Shown here: in pieces, positions 9,807-21,000 of the stretch | Position numbering within the stretch: the first letter of the stretch is position 1 | Layout: each line of letters opens with the position of its first letter | Source of the DNA: Aspidapion aeneum | Lineage: Eukaryota > Arthropoda > Insecta > Coleoptera > Brentidae | Length of the DNA: 64,000 nucleotides | Direction: 5' to 3' | NCBI GenBank assembly: GCA_963576565.1 | Contig: OY755047.1 | Coordinates: 1,550,001-1,614,000 of the forward strand | Translations under genes and position numbers: made by a program | Notes under the pieces: model-generated | Told to the model about the DNA's origin: nothing | What the model saw: only the letters and a program-made list of their open reading frames with translations | The model's database searches: none

Positions 9807-10512
9807 TAAAATCGGAATTATTAATAACCGGACATTATCCAAAACATCATTCTTCAAAACAAGACAAGAGCAAAATGGTAGTTCTGTATAATGTCTTTTA
9901 TCAAAACCGGACAAAATCATAAAAAGGGGTCGGTAGCTTGTGACGTTCCCCTAAAGAAGAGCGGTTCTCATATTGCTATGCAACTGAAGCGTCCTTCACT
10001 GCAATTTCTTTAAGGCTATGTCTAAATAAAACGCCGTATCTACATAGGGATTGCTATAGCAGATACGGCATTTTCATTAAACAAGGCCCATCCTTTAAAA
10101 AGGTCAGGTGTTGGACCCTAGGTTGGGATTCAATTGCAATTAATTGACCCAGAGGTTCGATTCAATTCGGTTAACACCGATTTCGACCTCAAAAGAAGGA
10201 CAGGGGAAAAAAACAGAGAGATTTTTATTTTTTTATGTATTTTTGGGTCCAAAAACAACAATAGTATTTGTTCCCGATTTAAATTTTCCGCAAAACTTCC
10301 ATGAGACCGATTATGAGAGGAAAACAGACGGGACCATGAAAAGAAAGGAGAGAGTTGCTCATGCTAGGCCCGGCCCCTTTTAATGATTTTGTCCTTTTTA
10401 ATTTTATCTGGTTTTAATAAAAGACTTTATAGTAAACTTCGACTTTGCTCTTGTCTTGTTTTGAAGAATGACGTTTTTGATAATGTCTTCTTATTAAGAA
10501 TTCCGTTTTTGC
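9807..10512. mobile_element. TIR element with arms of about 120 bp
   Basis: The left arm (from about 9807: ATCGGAATTATTAATAACCGG, then TCATTCTTCAAAACAAGAC) reappears inverted at about 10385-10512 (GTCTTGTTTTGAAGAATGA, then AAGAATTCCG). The centre holds a short + strand frame (10144-10383) with no known similarity. It is non-autonomous. Confidence 0.75.
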
Positions 10513-11180
10513 CATTGGACTGTTATATATAATATATTTTTTTATAAAATTTTAATTTTTTTTTATCTTTTTAGTCGAAAAAAAAATTAAGCTAACAATC
10601 AAAATGCTGTATTTGGATGTTCTTTTTTTAACCTAAATTAACGTCTGTCAGTGTGTAGATCCGTCCGTGCCCCGTAACACGATAGCTCCTAAACTGTTGG
10701 ACCGATTTTCATGAAATTTCTAGAAAAAAATAGGTAGTTGGTAAAAAGTATTTTGAAAATGATTCAATTATAAGTTTTAATTTTTACCGATATACATATT
10801 ACAAATATAAAAACGCTAGGGAGTAGTAGTGGCCTACCCAAAAATCGTGGACTCTTTCTGCCTTGACCTATATTATGTTTTTACCTAAAAAGCTAGGTAT
10901 AAAATCCGTTATACTTGTTCTTTGTAACATTTTGCTGATGTGTTTCACCAAGTATTCAGTTGTAGGTATGTTTGCTATACATATTGCACAGAAATATTAA
11001 TAAATAAATTTTAATGAAACCCACATATGAACAAGTCTGTCTGGTAAAATAAGTATGCATGTAATCCAATAGGAAGCAAACAATGCTAATAATAGAGAGA
11101 TTTTTCCTTACGTATCTTATTAACATAACGTAAAGTATAATAATATTATTCTTGCAAGAAATTTAGTTTTAAAAAAATTA
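10513..11180. repeat. Intron 1 sequence with a fragment of repeat A
   Basis: About 10640-10740 carries TAACACGATAGCTCCTAAAC and CGATTTTCATGAAATTT of family A. The rest is AT-rich with nothing recognisable. Confidence 0.5.
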
Positions 11181-11712
11181 GGGAACATTCTTAAATTACG
11201 TAACGCAAAAATTCAGGATTTTTGACACTCCCCCTCGTAACGCATTTTTCAGGAAAAAACAAAAAATTTAATAGCATGCGGGGAGGGTAGTAAAATGGTG
11301 TTGGAAAAAAAATCTGAAAGCGTATGCACAAAGAATTTTTGAAATCGCTTCTATATTTGATAAAATTATGCGAATATCGTTTTTGAATAGGGTAGAGGGA
11401 ATGACAGGGGGGATATGGGTGGGAGCAGGGAGGACTACAAAGTAACTACAGCATATTAGAAGCCATTTGCAATGGGTAATCAAAGGAATTTCAATAAAAT
11501 CGCCTGAAATTTAGATAATTTGTATGTCTTAAAGCCTACATCATATGACAAAATGGCGTCTGAATCATACATATTTACTTACATATATACAACAATCGAA
11601 AAACATTACCCTTCGTTTCGCCGTGCTGCAGTTGGGTAAAAAATATGTGTAACAGAAGGCTGAACCCAACCCCTCGCCCCCCTTAAGTGTTACGTAATTT
11701 AAGAATGGTTCC
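11181..11712. mobile_element. MITE with GGGAACATTCTTAAATTACG ends
   Basis: The left end is GGGAACATTCTTAAATTACG and the right end is its inverse (ATTTAAGAATGGTTCC), flanked by TTA on both sides, which suggests a 3-bp duplication. An inner block (AATGGCGTCTGAA, CGCCGTGCTGCAGTTGGG) recurs at about 45780-46135 without these ends. Confidence 0.7.
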
Positions 11713-12141
11713 TTATACACACGAAGGGGTAAAAGTGACACTTCCTATTCATAGATAAAAAATGTTTGTAGGTTGAGTGTAGCGAGGGATATAATTCGCC
11801 TAGGGAGGACATTTCCGCTATTAAGTTCGTACTCAATACGAATACGTTAACGCGACATTTAACTACTGCAAATAGCCTATAAGTTTCTAATATTAGAAAA
11901 ACAACCACACACTTACAGACATGAAATATTATATAACAACAATCCTGAATTGTTGCTAAGTTATAATATATTAATATTTAACTATTTTTTAAATTAAATA
12001 ATAAATATTATTTAAAGATCATTGTTATTTCTTTGGGAAGGAAAAAATGTTTTTAAATCATTGTCATTTTACAAGTGAATAATTCAAAATATTGTACTAT
12101 ACAAAAATATTACTATAATGCTATAATACACATTGTAGGTA
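11713..12141. other. AT-rich intron sequence, nothing recognised
   Basis: No repeat, frame or motif could be supported here beyond runs of A and T. Confidence 0.5.
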
Positions 12142-12361
12142 TAGTCAGGGACTTTGTAAATTGCCGTTGTATTTTTTTTGTCAAAATTAATCATTTAAAG
12201 AAATCAAATTTTTTTTTTTAAATATGTATGTATACAGACAGAGGTAAGGTTCACAATTTTTTTGTTTTGGTTCAAACTACTTTTCCGAATTTCACATTTC
12301 CGAATTTCACATAGGAATATTTTTCATTCTAAAGGGCGGCAATTTAAAAAGTCCCCGACTG
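12142..12361. mobile_element. 220-bp MITE with TA target duplication
   Basis: TA (12140-12141 and 12362-12363) flanks inverted ends of about 26 bp (TAGTCAGGGACTTTGTAAAT on the left; AATTTAAAAAGTCCCCGACTG on the right). The CAGTCGGGGAC terminus and TA duplication suggest a Tc1/mariner-type parent. Confidence 0.75.
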
Positions 12362-12394
12362 TACCTAATATTTACCTATAACAAAATTATATTA

Positions 12395-13515
12395 TAACAA
12401 TCTCGTCGTTACGTCTGTCCGTGTGTGTGTCTGTTCGATTTTTCGATTCCTACGATAGCTCTGAAACCGCTGAACCAATGTTCATGAGATTTTCATAAAA
12501 ATACCCTGCCAATATATGGGCCCCTAAGCTCACACTAGGTACTATAGTTATAGTGTACGTGTGAGCTAATATAACTAAAAACAGAAATATATTCTATTCA
12601 ACTCCAGACTAAATTACCTTTTGTTTGATATCACACAAGCCATGTTTTGACTTAAACTCAAATTTTTGAAATCTACCCCCACTCTTAAAAAAACCAAAAA
12701 CTAAAATGTATTTTGTTAAACTCCGGACTCAATTACCTTTCGTTTGATATCACACACGCCATATTTTCACTTAAACTCTAATTTTTAAAATATACCCCCA
12801 CCCTTTTTTTTTAATAAATAAAAATGTATTTTGTTTAACTGCAGACTCAAGTACCTTTCGTTTGATATCACACACGCCATATTTTCACATAAACTCTAAT
12901 TTTTGAAATCTACCCCCACCCTCTTATTTGGTTTGTGTTCGGTGGATTTTGTTCATTTTTAAATGGGACCATCTCGGCCTAAGACCCAGCCTAGATACCA
13001 AATTTCATTAAAATCGGCCAAGCGAATTTTGAGTTATGCGTGTTGGTCGTTGCAGACAGACAGACAGACATACAGACAGACAGACAGACAGACGGCGCAA
13101 CAAAAAAGTTTCAAAATCATCTGAAACGCAAAGATATATAAAAATTTTTGAAATCGGAGCAACTTTTTTTTTCTCGAAAAAATTAGGATCACCATAGCTC
13201 ACACTACTATAGTATAATATATGTGTGAGCTAAAATAATGTTCGACATTGTTACGAGCTGAGTAAATTTTGATCAAAATCCATAAATGCTAATGACATTT
13301 TTTGAAAGTTAAAAAATTTGAACAAATGCCAACTTTTTAACGAAGCATCGCATCAATATGCGGTTCTCGGAATATGTTAGACCACATTTTTCTCAAAACT
13401 TTGTAGGAGCTTTCGTTTCTGAGATATTTACAACACTGTTTTCAAGGGTGGTGTTTACTTGGAGTGTGCTGATGGGCTAGGAAGGTTCAGATCCGTCATG
13501 GATACATTTATAAAT
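12395..13515. repeat. Dispersed repeat A (copy 2), split by element B
   Basis: Its start keeps CGATAGCTCTGAAACCGCTG. It is interrupted at 12504 and resumes at about 13238 with ATGTTCGACATTGTTACGAG, then GTAGGAGCTTTCGTTTCTGA, ending with GATCCGTCATGGATACATTT. That end motif is shared with 17640, 57770, 61830 and 63000. Confidence 0.7.
12504..13231 (+). mobile_element. Element B (copy 1), CAGA-carrying, AAAATA duplication
   Basis: AAAATA lies on both sides (12498-12503 and 13232-13237). Each end holds a small hairpin: AGCTCACACTAGG...GTGTGAGCT on the left and the like on the right. The centre has three related stretches of about 115 bp with TACCTTTCGTTTGATATC and ATACCCCCACCC. About ten CAGA units follow (13052-13093), then GCGCAACAAAAAAGTTTC. 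No coding frame. Other copies lie at 35882-36623 and 52531-53445. Confidence 0.8.
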
Positions 13516-14395
13516 TATATTTACACGAAAGTTTGGAGAAGACAGAGCTTCAAATCTAAAATTATATAAAATACATAAAATAAGTAAAAAAAGGCCAGTT
13601 AAACCTAGAATACAAAAATACCAAAAACAATAACAAAAAAAAACAACATGGATAAGCAAAAAAAAAACAATTAAACGAATAATTAAGAAACATTGCATAA
13701 CAAAATATATAGTAAAATTGTGTATAGGTATGGAGGGCTGAATGGCATGGCAGAACGTTCGGCGGTACCCAGCGACCATGAACTGTGTGCAAGTGGTTGG
13801 GTTGGTGCTCTAGTCTCTCAACACGACCGTTCAACAACCCTAAACTAGGGTCCCTCAACCCTAAATTAGGGCCCCTAAACTAGGAGCCAACAATACATCA
13901 GTCTATTTTTTAAGTGAGAAGTAACAGGCCAAAAACTGATGAATCTTAATTCCTTTTATCCATGAAAACCTTTGTCCAACAAATTAGATGCTTTGACGGC
14001 CCTTTCCCCTAAGGTCACTCATCGTAAAGTACCCTTTACGATGAGTGTCCTTAGTTTCCCTCACCCCAAACATGTCAAAATAAAAGCGATAAAAAATGGC
14101 AACATTGTCCTGACAGTGCCTCTTTTCCGGTCGGTGAAAAAACATATCGTCACGCAGATGTTCTATCAGATGCGGCGACCCTGTTTCAGCAGGGTGGTAC
14201 TGAGCGGTCAAACAGCGCCAACTTGACTTGCAGGAGAAGAACAGCTGCAATACGGATCGTACCGTAGCGCTGGGTTGCCACATTTCGTCAATTTTCTTAA
14301 AGCACACCTTTGTGTTTCTCTTTTTTTCTTTTTTGGCCATTCCACGACAAACAACCGAACCAAATTCGTCGGGTAGAGGACAATTCGCCGTCGCC
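13516..14395. other. Intron 1, unassigned, with moderately GC-rich block
   Basis: About 13800-13890 repeats CCCTAAACTAGGG-like words. CATCGTAAAGTACCCTTTACGATG near 14020-14043 is an inverted repeat. Overlapping frames at 13972-14226 (+) and 13984-14340 (-) reach 84 and 118 codons, but match no family that I know. They are likely chance frames in a GC-richer patch. Confidence 0.4.
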
Positions 14396-14775
14396 GAAAA
14401 TATTTTAAAAAATGGATTTTTGGAAAGTTATTTTTTTAAAAACAATAATTCAAAAACAATTAATTTTTATTTTTCGAAAATTAGTTTTTTAAATAATAAT
14501 TTTTTCAAAAAATTTATATATCCTTTTTTACGGTTCCACCTTTTTACGTTTCGATGATTTTATGTCTCTTCTCCATTGCGCATCGCTCGTTTAATTTTCG
14601 ACTATATTATTTTCGACATTTTTACAGATCGACAAAATTATGGTTCGTTTAAATTATTTTCGACAATTTTACGTATGGACAAAAATACGTTTCGTTTTTA
14701 GATATTTTTATTTTTGGACTTTTTTAACGTTCGACCTTTTTGCGATTCGACTTTTTTACAGTTCGATCATTCTGC
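14396..14775. repeat. Low-complexity and degenerate short repeats
   Basis: First come A/T runs with TTTTTNAAAA words, then from about 14500 a degenerate repeat of about 20 bp built on TTTTTACG and TTCGAC (for example TTTTCGACATTTTTACAG). From 14776 to 14900 nothing clear. Confidence 0.6.
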
Positions 14776-14929
14776 GATTCTAACGCAACAAAAACATTTC
14801 ATGTATCTCTATCTAACTCTATCTACGAGTGTGCCAAGTTTGAGTTTCGTAGCTCATTCCGAAGTAGAGTTTTAGATAGGTCAAATATAGGCTGAAATAT
14901 TTCAAGAAAAGATGGTTCAGCAGTTAACA

Positions 14930-15656
14930 CGAACTTGGCGGAGCACTGCCGTGCCCCCAGATATGGCGCTTATAATGCGTGGACAATCCGGCAACAAGGC
15001 ATTTTAAACGAACTGCGCTTCGCTGCGTGCGTACCGCCGTTGGACTGGAACCACCGTCAAACCGGGCGACCGGCGGATGGTACTCTTGGTTGAAAAATAT
15101 TTTACCTACTCTCTCAAGTGGTACCCGATCGCGTCGCGATTCACGAACGAAATTCTCTCTCGATAAAATTTATCTACCTGTATTTATTGGACTATCGAAG
15201 GCAGTACTGCTGGAAGGTACCTGAGTGTCGCGTTTCAGTGTGTGTGAAAAAAAAAGGACCAACGACTCTTTTATTGATGCTATTGATTCTAAACCTGGTT
15301 ATTTAGTGGTTCTGTGACTTAAAGTAGAGTGATTTAAGGTGGTTCCAAATCATAGGTCACTTTAAAAAAAATAAAAAAAACTTTTAAATATAAAAAATTC
15401 TGAAAACTTTTTTTGTCAGTGAAATAAAGAACAGTATGAATCGTTCTTTAATGAAACCGTTTAAAACGAAAATAACCTGTCCAAGAAGTTAAACAACTCG
15501 CTATTTTTTATACAAGAAAAAACCAGTGATTTTTAGTGTGAAAACTATGAAAAAAACGACAAATTTAAGTTTGTAAAGAAAAGGACAAAAGTTTGGTGGT
15601 TTTTTGTGGAGTAAGCAGTACCAAAAGTGTCCAAACGAAATCTAAAAATGGTTCAG
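14930..15656 (+). promoter_or_regulatory. Putative alternative promoter and first exon 1b
   Basis: A GC-rich island (about 14930-15240) with GATCGCGTCGCGATTCACG stands out in the AT-rich intron and has a TTTCAGTG initiator-like word near 15231. It is followed by an AT-rich leader ending in ATG GTT CAG and a good donor GTAATA at 15657. The three codons (Met-Val-Gln, 15648-15656) end in phase 0. They would join exon 2 to give MVQERYWFDQHPP. No transcript evidence is available, so this is inference from sequence character, phase and duplication. Confidence 0.4.
15648..15656 (+). CDS. Candidate mini-exon MVQ (exon 1b coding part)
   Basis: This is the coding end of the putative alternative first exon, three codons in phase 0 before GTAATA. 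The leader upstream of it is copied at 15835-16254, and the coding triplets and donor are conserved in that copy. Confidence 0.35.
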
Positions 15657-15834
15657 GTAATAATAAAAAGTCGATTTTTACAAAATTCCTTTAAATAAAC
15701 AACTTTAATAACTTTTTTGAGAAAAATAAAACGGTAATTTTTAACCTCCTTCTTTTTCTTTTTGTTTTCTGTTGTTTTTATGTTACCCTGTAGGTTTTTC
15801 TTTTTTTTTTTAAATAAAAATTTTACCACCTTCA

Positions 15835-16254
15835 CGATAAAATATATCTACCTGTATTTACTGGACCATCGAAGGTACCTCTGATTCGAAACGTGGTTTT
15901 TTAGTGGTTCTGTGACTTAAAAGTGATTAGACGTAGTTCCAAATCTTCGTCACTTTTAAAAAAAACTTTTTAATATAAAAAAATCCTAAAAACTTTGTTT
16001 TTGATGTTGAAAGAAAGAATAATACGAAGGGTTCTTTAATGGAACCATTTTAAGAGATTTTTAGACCAAAATAATCTGTCCTAGAAATTACAAAACTATA
16101 ACTATTTTTTGTACAAAAAAAAACGGTGATTTTTAGTCAAAACTATGAAAAAAACTACGAATTTAAATTTGTAAAGAAAAAGACAAAAGTTTGGTGGTTT
16201 TTTGTGCAGTGAGCAGTACCAAAAGTGTCCAAACGAAATCCAAAAATGGTTCAG
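15835..16254 (+). repeat. Duplicate of the exon 1b leader, with its own MVQ and donor
   Basis: The segment repeats 15160-15656 at a spacing of about 598 bp. Shared words include TATCTACCTGTATTTA, TTAGTGGTTCTGTGACTTAA, AAAGTTTGGTGGTTTTTTGT and AGTACCAAAAGTGTCCAAAC. ATGGTTCAG at 16246-16254 is followed by the donor GTAAAA. It lacks the GC-rich promoter part, so it may be an alternative exon from the same promoter or a dead copy. Confidence 0.55.
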
Positions 16255-16589
16255 GTAAAAATAAAAAGTCAATTTTTAAAAGATTATTAAATTATAAATT
16301 AAGATTTTAAATTAACAATATTTCAGTAAATTTTTTGAGAAAAAGAAAATAGTACGTTATAAACCAAAACCTAGACAAAAGCGATACTTTTAATATTTTT
16401 TTTTGCATAAATATCGTGTCGCTAAACCTAAAAATGGACATTGAACTTGCTGCTGAAGCGGCAGTAATATTAATATTGTGTGATATTTTAGTATTATATT
16501 GTTTTTAATTAAAAAAAATATATAACACAATAGTATTACATTGTTTTTATTTAAAAAAATAAAAGAAACATTTGTTTATGTCACTTTTT

Positions 16590-16880
16590 ACTTTAGTCAG
16601 GGACTAAAGTAGCACTTTAGTCCCTGAAACGATCAACTACAATAACCACTTTAGTCCCTGAAGTGCGAAATAGTTTAATATACACCAAGAGACTAAAGTG
16701 TAACTTTTTATCCCGAGGCGAAAGGTTTGGGATACAATTCGTCGAGGGATAAAAAGACACTTTAGTCTAGAGGTTTATACAAAAAAAAACTTGTTTATCA
16801 CTTTTACTTTAGTCCGTGAAACGAGGGACTAAAGTAATAACTTTAGTCCCCAAAGTGCGAAAAGGTAATTTTTATCCCCA
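16590..16880. repeat. Cluster of direct and inverted ACTTTAGTCCCT motifs
   Basis: ACTTTAGTCCCTGAA and its inverse GGGACTAAAGT occur together at least eight times. One set forms the dyad CTTTAGTCCGTGAAACG AGGGACTAAAG near 16810, and GTCAGGGACTAAAGTAGC near 16597 is another arm. The separate words TTTTTATCCC and GAGGGATAAAAA add further dyads. From 16880 to 17204 nothing else is recognised. Confidence 0.65.
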
Positions 16881-17204
16881 TTTTTTTTTTGGTTCTTCGT
16901 TGTTTTGGTTTTAAAGAATAAAAATATTACCTTCAAAAAGGACAATTATTTTTTTATCATTAGGGTTCAATTATAAAAATTATAAAACATCTAATACCGG
17001 GAACCAACGAAGCGTTATTCAGAATTGTCCAGTTCCATAGAAAAAAATTTAATATTTGACACACTATAAAAAAAATATAAATATTTTTACGTTTTTCCAC
17101 AGAGATAAGCACGGCAAGGTTGATTTTTTTTTGTTTTTAACCAGACTTTGACCTTTATTGCTGGTTATTTTAATAGAAATATAATTGATAGGTACCCATA
17201 CTTG

Positions 17205-17900
17205 CGAGTACCTACCAACCATAAAATATTTAAAAAATAATTAAATTTGAAATAAATGCTTTTAAACACTTTTTTTTCGATAGCACGTTTTTTTCAAATT
17301 ATTACCTTCCTAAAAAAAATTTTTCAGATAACGCCAAAAATGTAATATTTATCTATGTGTCTGTATGTATATTATTTCTGTCCGTAACACGATAGCTCCT
17401 AAACCGCTGAACCGATTTTTATAAAATGTTCAGGTAACGGTTCATTCAAAATCCATTAATGCTGATGACAGTTTTTTGACAATTAAAAACTTTAAAAAAT
17501 GCTAACTTTTTAACGGAGCGTCGTAACAATACACTGTTTACGGAATATAGTAGACTATATATTGCTCAATAATCCGTGTTATAACCAAAAACTTCGTAGG
17601 AGCTTTAGTTTCTGAGATATTTACAAAAAACTGTTTTGTCATGGATCCATTTATTTTTTTTAAAAAACCTATTTTTTCGAAAAACAAATTCTCGGAAAAT
17701 ATTTTTTTGAAAACAAAGTTTTTGAGAATGTTTTCTTGAGTTTTGCGAGTACCTATCAACATAAAATATTTAAAAAAATAATTAAATTTGAAATAAATGT
17801 TTTTAAAAACTTTTTTTCGATAGCACATTTTTTTTAATTATATTTTTTTTAAACAATTTTTTTTAAAAACAAGTTTTTGAAAACAAAGTTTTTAAGAATG
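17205..17900. repeat. Repeat A (copy 3) between two copies of a 90-bp segment
   Basis: The segment GCGAGTACCTACCAAC...CGATAGCACG (17205-17298) recurs at about 17745-17838. Between them lies repeat A from TTACCTTCCTAAAAAA to CATGGATCCATTTATT. AAACAAAGTTTTTNAGAATG is also doubled (17702 and 17880). Confidence 0.65.
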
Positions 17901-18054
17901 TTTTCTGAAAGTTATTTTATGTGCCAAATTCACACTTAAAAAGTCCTACACAATATGTTCTAAAACGCCACTAGATTAAGACTTCTCAAACCTACTAACT
18001 CTCTGCGTCTTTTTTGGTCACGTTTTTTCTCTATGTTTTTTAATAAAAAAAAGG

Positions 18055-21000
18055 CGCGAAAAACTAAATGACCTCCACCATACTGTAACTCGGTGCTTTT
18101 GTTGATAAAATGTATAGTTTGGGAGATATAAATTTTCAAAGTCTGGCAATTTTGGTCCTATGGAATTCCCTATCCTAATAATCGCTAAATGACGTTTTTC
18201 AGAATCTTAACTGAAGGTGTGGTTTTTTCGCATCTTTATGGCCCCACCATACTGTAACCCGGTGCTTTTGTTAATAAAATGTATAGTTTAAGAGATATGA
18301 ATTTTCAAAGTTTGGCAATTTTGGTCCTATGGGATTCCCTATCCTAAAAATCGCTAAATAACGTTTTTCAGAATTTCAACTCAAGGTTTGGCTTTTTCGC
18401 ATCTTTATGGCCCCACCATACTGTAACTCGGTGCTTTTGTTAATAAAATGTATAGTTTGGGAGATATGAATTTTCAAAGTTTGGCAATTTTGGTCCTATG
18501 GGATTCCCTAAAAATCGCTAAATGACGTTTTTCCGAATCTCAACTCAAGGTGTGGCTTTTTCGCATCTTTATGGCCCCACCATACTGTAACTCGGTGCTT
18601 TTGTTAATAAAATGTATAGTTTGGGAGATATGAATTTTCAAAGTTTGGCAATTTTGGTCCTATGGGATTCCCTATCCTAATAATCGCTAAATGACGTTTT
18701 TCAGAATCTTAACTGAAGGTGTGGTTTTTTCGCATCTTTATGGCCCCACCATACTGTAACCCGGTGCTTTTGTTAATAAAATGTATAGTTTAAGAGATAT
18801 GAGTTTTCAAAGTTTGGCAATTTTGGTTCTATGGCATTCCCTATCCTAAAAATCGCTAAATGACGTTTTTCCGAATCTCAACTCAAGGTGTGACTTTTTC
18901 GCATCTTTATGGCCCCACCATACTGTAACTCGGTGCTTTTGTTGATAAAATGTATAGTTTGGGAGATATGAATTTTCAAAGTTTGGCAATTTTGGTCCTA
19001 TGGGATTCCCTATCCTAAAAATCGCTAAATAACGTTTTTCAGAATTTCAACTCAAGGTTTGGCTTTTTCGCATCTTTATGGCCCCACCATACTGTAACTC
19101 GGTGCTTTTGTTAATAAAATGTATAGTTTGGGAGATATGAATTTTCAAAGTTTGGCAATTTTGGTCCTATGGGATTCCCTATCCTAATAATCGCTAAATG
19201 ACGTTTTTCAGAATCTTAACTGAAGGTGTGGTTTTTTCGCATCTTTATGGCCCCACCATACTGTAACCCGGTGCTTTTGTTAATAAAATGTATAGTTTAA
19301 GAGATATGAGTTTTCAAAGTTTGGCAATTTTGGTTCTATGGCATTCCCTATCCTAAAAATCGCTAAATGACGTTTTTCCGAATCTCAACTCAAGGTGTGA
19401 CTTTTTCGCATCTTTATGGCCCCACCATACTGTAACTCGGTGCTTTTGTTGATAAAATGTATAGTTTGGGAGATATGAATTTTCAAAGTTTGGCAATTTT
19501 GGTCCTATGGGATTCCCTATCCTAAAAATCGCTAAATAACGTTTTTCAGAATTTCAACTCAAGGTTTGGCTTTTTCGCATCTTTATGGCCCCACCATACT
19601 GTAACTCGGTGCTTTTGTTAAGAAAATGTATAGTTTGGGAGATATGAATTTTCAAAGTTTGGCAATTTTGGTCCTATGGGATTCCCTATCCTAATAATCG
19701 CTAAATGACGTTTTTCAGAATCTTAACTGAAGGTGTGGTTTTTTCGCATCTTTATGGCCCCACCATACTGTAACTCGGTGCTTTTGTTGATAAAATGTAT
19801 AGTTTGGGAGATATGAATTTTCAAAGTTTGGCAATTTTGGTCCTATGGGATTCCCTATCCTAAAAATCGCTAAATAACGTTTTTCAGAATTTCAACTCAA
19901 GGTTTGGCTTTTTCGCATCTTTATGGCCCCACCATACTGTAACTCGGTGCTTTTGTTAATAAAATGTATAGTTTGGGAGATATGAATTTTCAAAGTTTGG
20001 CAATTTTGGTCCTATGGGATTCCCTAAAAATCGCTAAATGACGTTTTTCCGAATCTCAACTCAAGGTGTGGCTTTTTCGCATCTTTATGGCCCCACCATA
20101 CTGTAACTCGGTGCTTTTGTTAATAAAATGTATAGTTTGGGAGATATGAATTTTCAAAGTTTGGCAATTTTGGTCCTATGGGATTCCCTATCCTAATAAT
20201 CGCTAAATGACGTTTTTCAGAATCTTAACTGAAGGTGTGGTTTTTTCGCATCTTTATGGCCCCACCATACTGTAACCCGGTGCTTTTGTTAATAAAATGT
20301 ATAGTTTAAGAGATATGAGTTTTCAAAGTTTGGCAATTTTGGTTCTATGGCATTCCCTATCCTAAAAATCGCTAAATGACGTTTTTCCGAATCTCAACTC
20401 AAGGTGTGACTTTTTCGCATCTTTATGGCCCCACCATACTGTAACTCGGTGCTTTTGTTGATAAAATGTATAGTTTGGGAGATATGAATTTTCAAAGTTT
20501 GGCAATTTTGGTCCTATGGGATTCCCTATCCTAAAAATCGCTAAATAACGTTTTTCAGAATTTCAACTCAAGGTTTGGCTTTTTCGCATCTTTATGGCCC
20601 CACCATACTGTAACTCGGTGCTTTTGTTAATAAAATGTATAGTTTGGGAGATATGAATTTTCAAAGTTTGGCAATTTTGGTCCTATGGGATTCCCTATCC
20701 TAATAATCGCTAAATGACGTTTTTCAGAATCTTAACTGAAGGTGTGGTTTTTTCGCATCTTTATGGCCCCACCATACTGTAACCCGGTGCTTTTGTTAAT
20801 AAAATGTATAGTTTAAGAGATATGAGTTTTCAAAGTTTGGCAATTTTGGTTCTATGGCATTCCCTATCCTAAAAATCGCTAAATGACGTTTTTCCGAATC
20901 TCAACTCAAGGTGTGACTTTTTCGCATCTTTATGGCCCCACCATACTGTAACTCGGTGCTTTTGTTGATAAAATGTATAGTTTGGGAGATATGAATTTTC

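Noticed and set aside
13984..14340. 118-codon minus-strand frame in a GC-richer patch
   Set aside because: No recognisable motif, overlapped by an equally open + frame, and no splice context. Left as unassigned sequence.
15245..15660. The two ATGGTTCAG copies as mere parts of a transposon
   Set aside because: Not fully excluded, but no terminal repeats or target duplication were found around them, and the donor and phase fit, so they are reported as putative first exons with low confidence.
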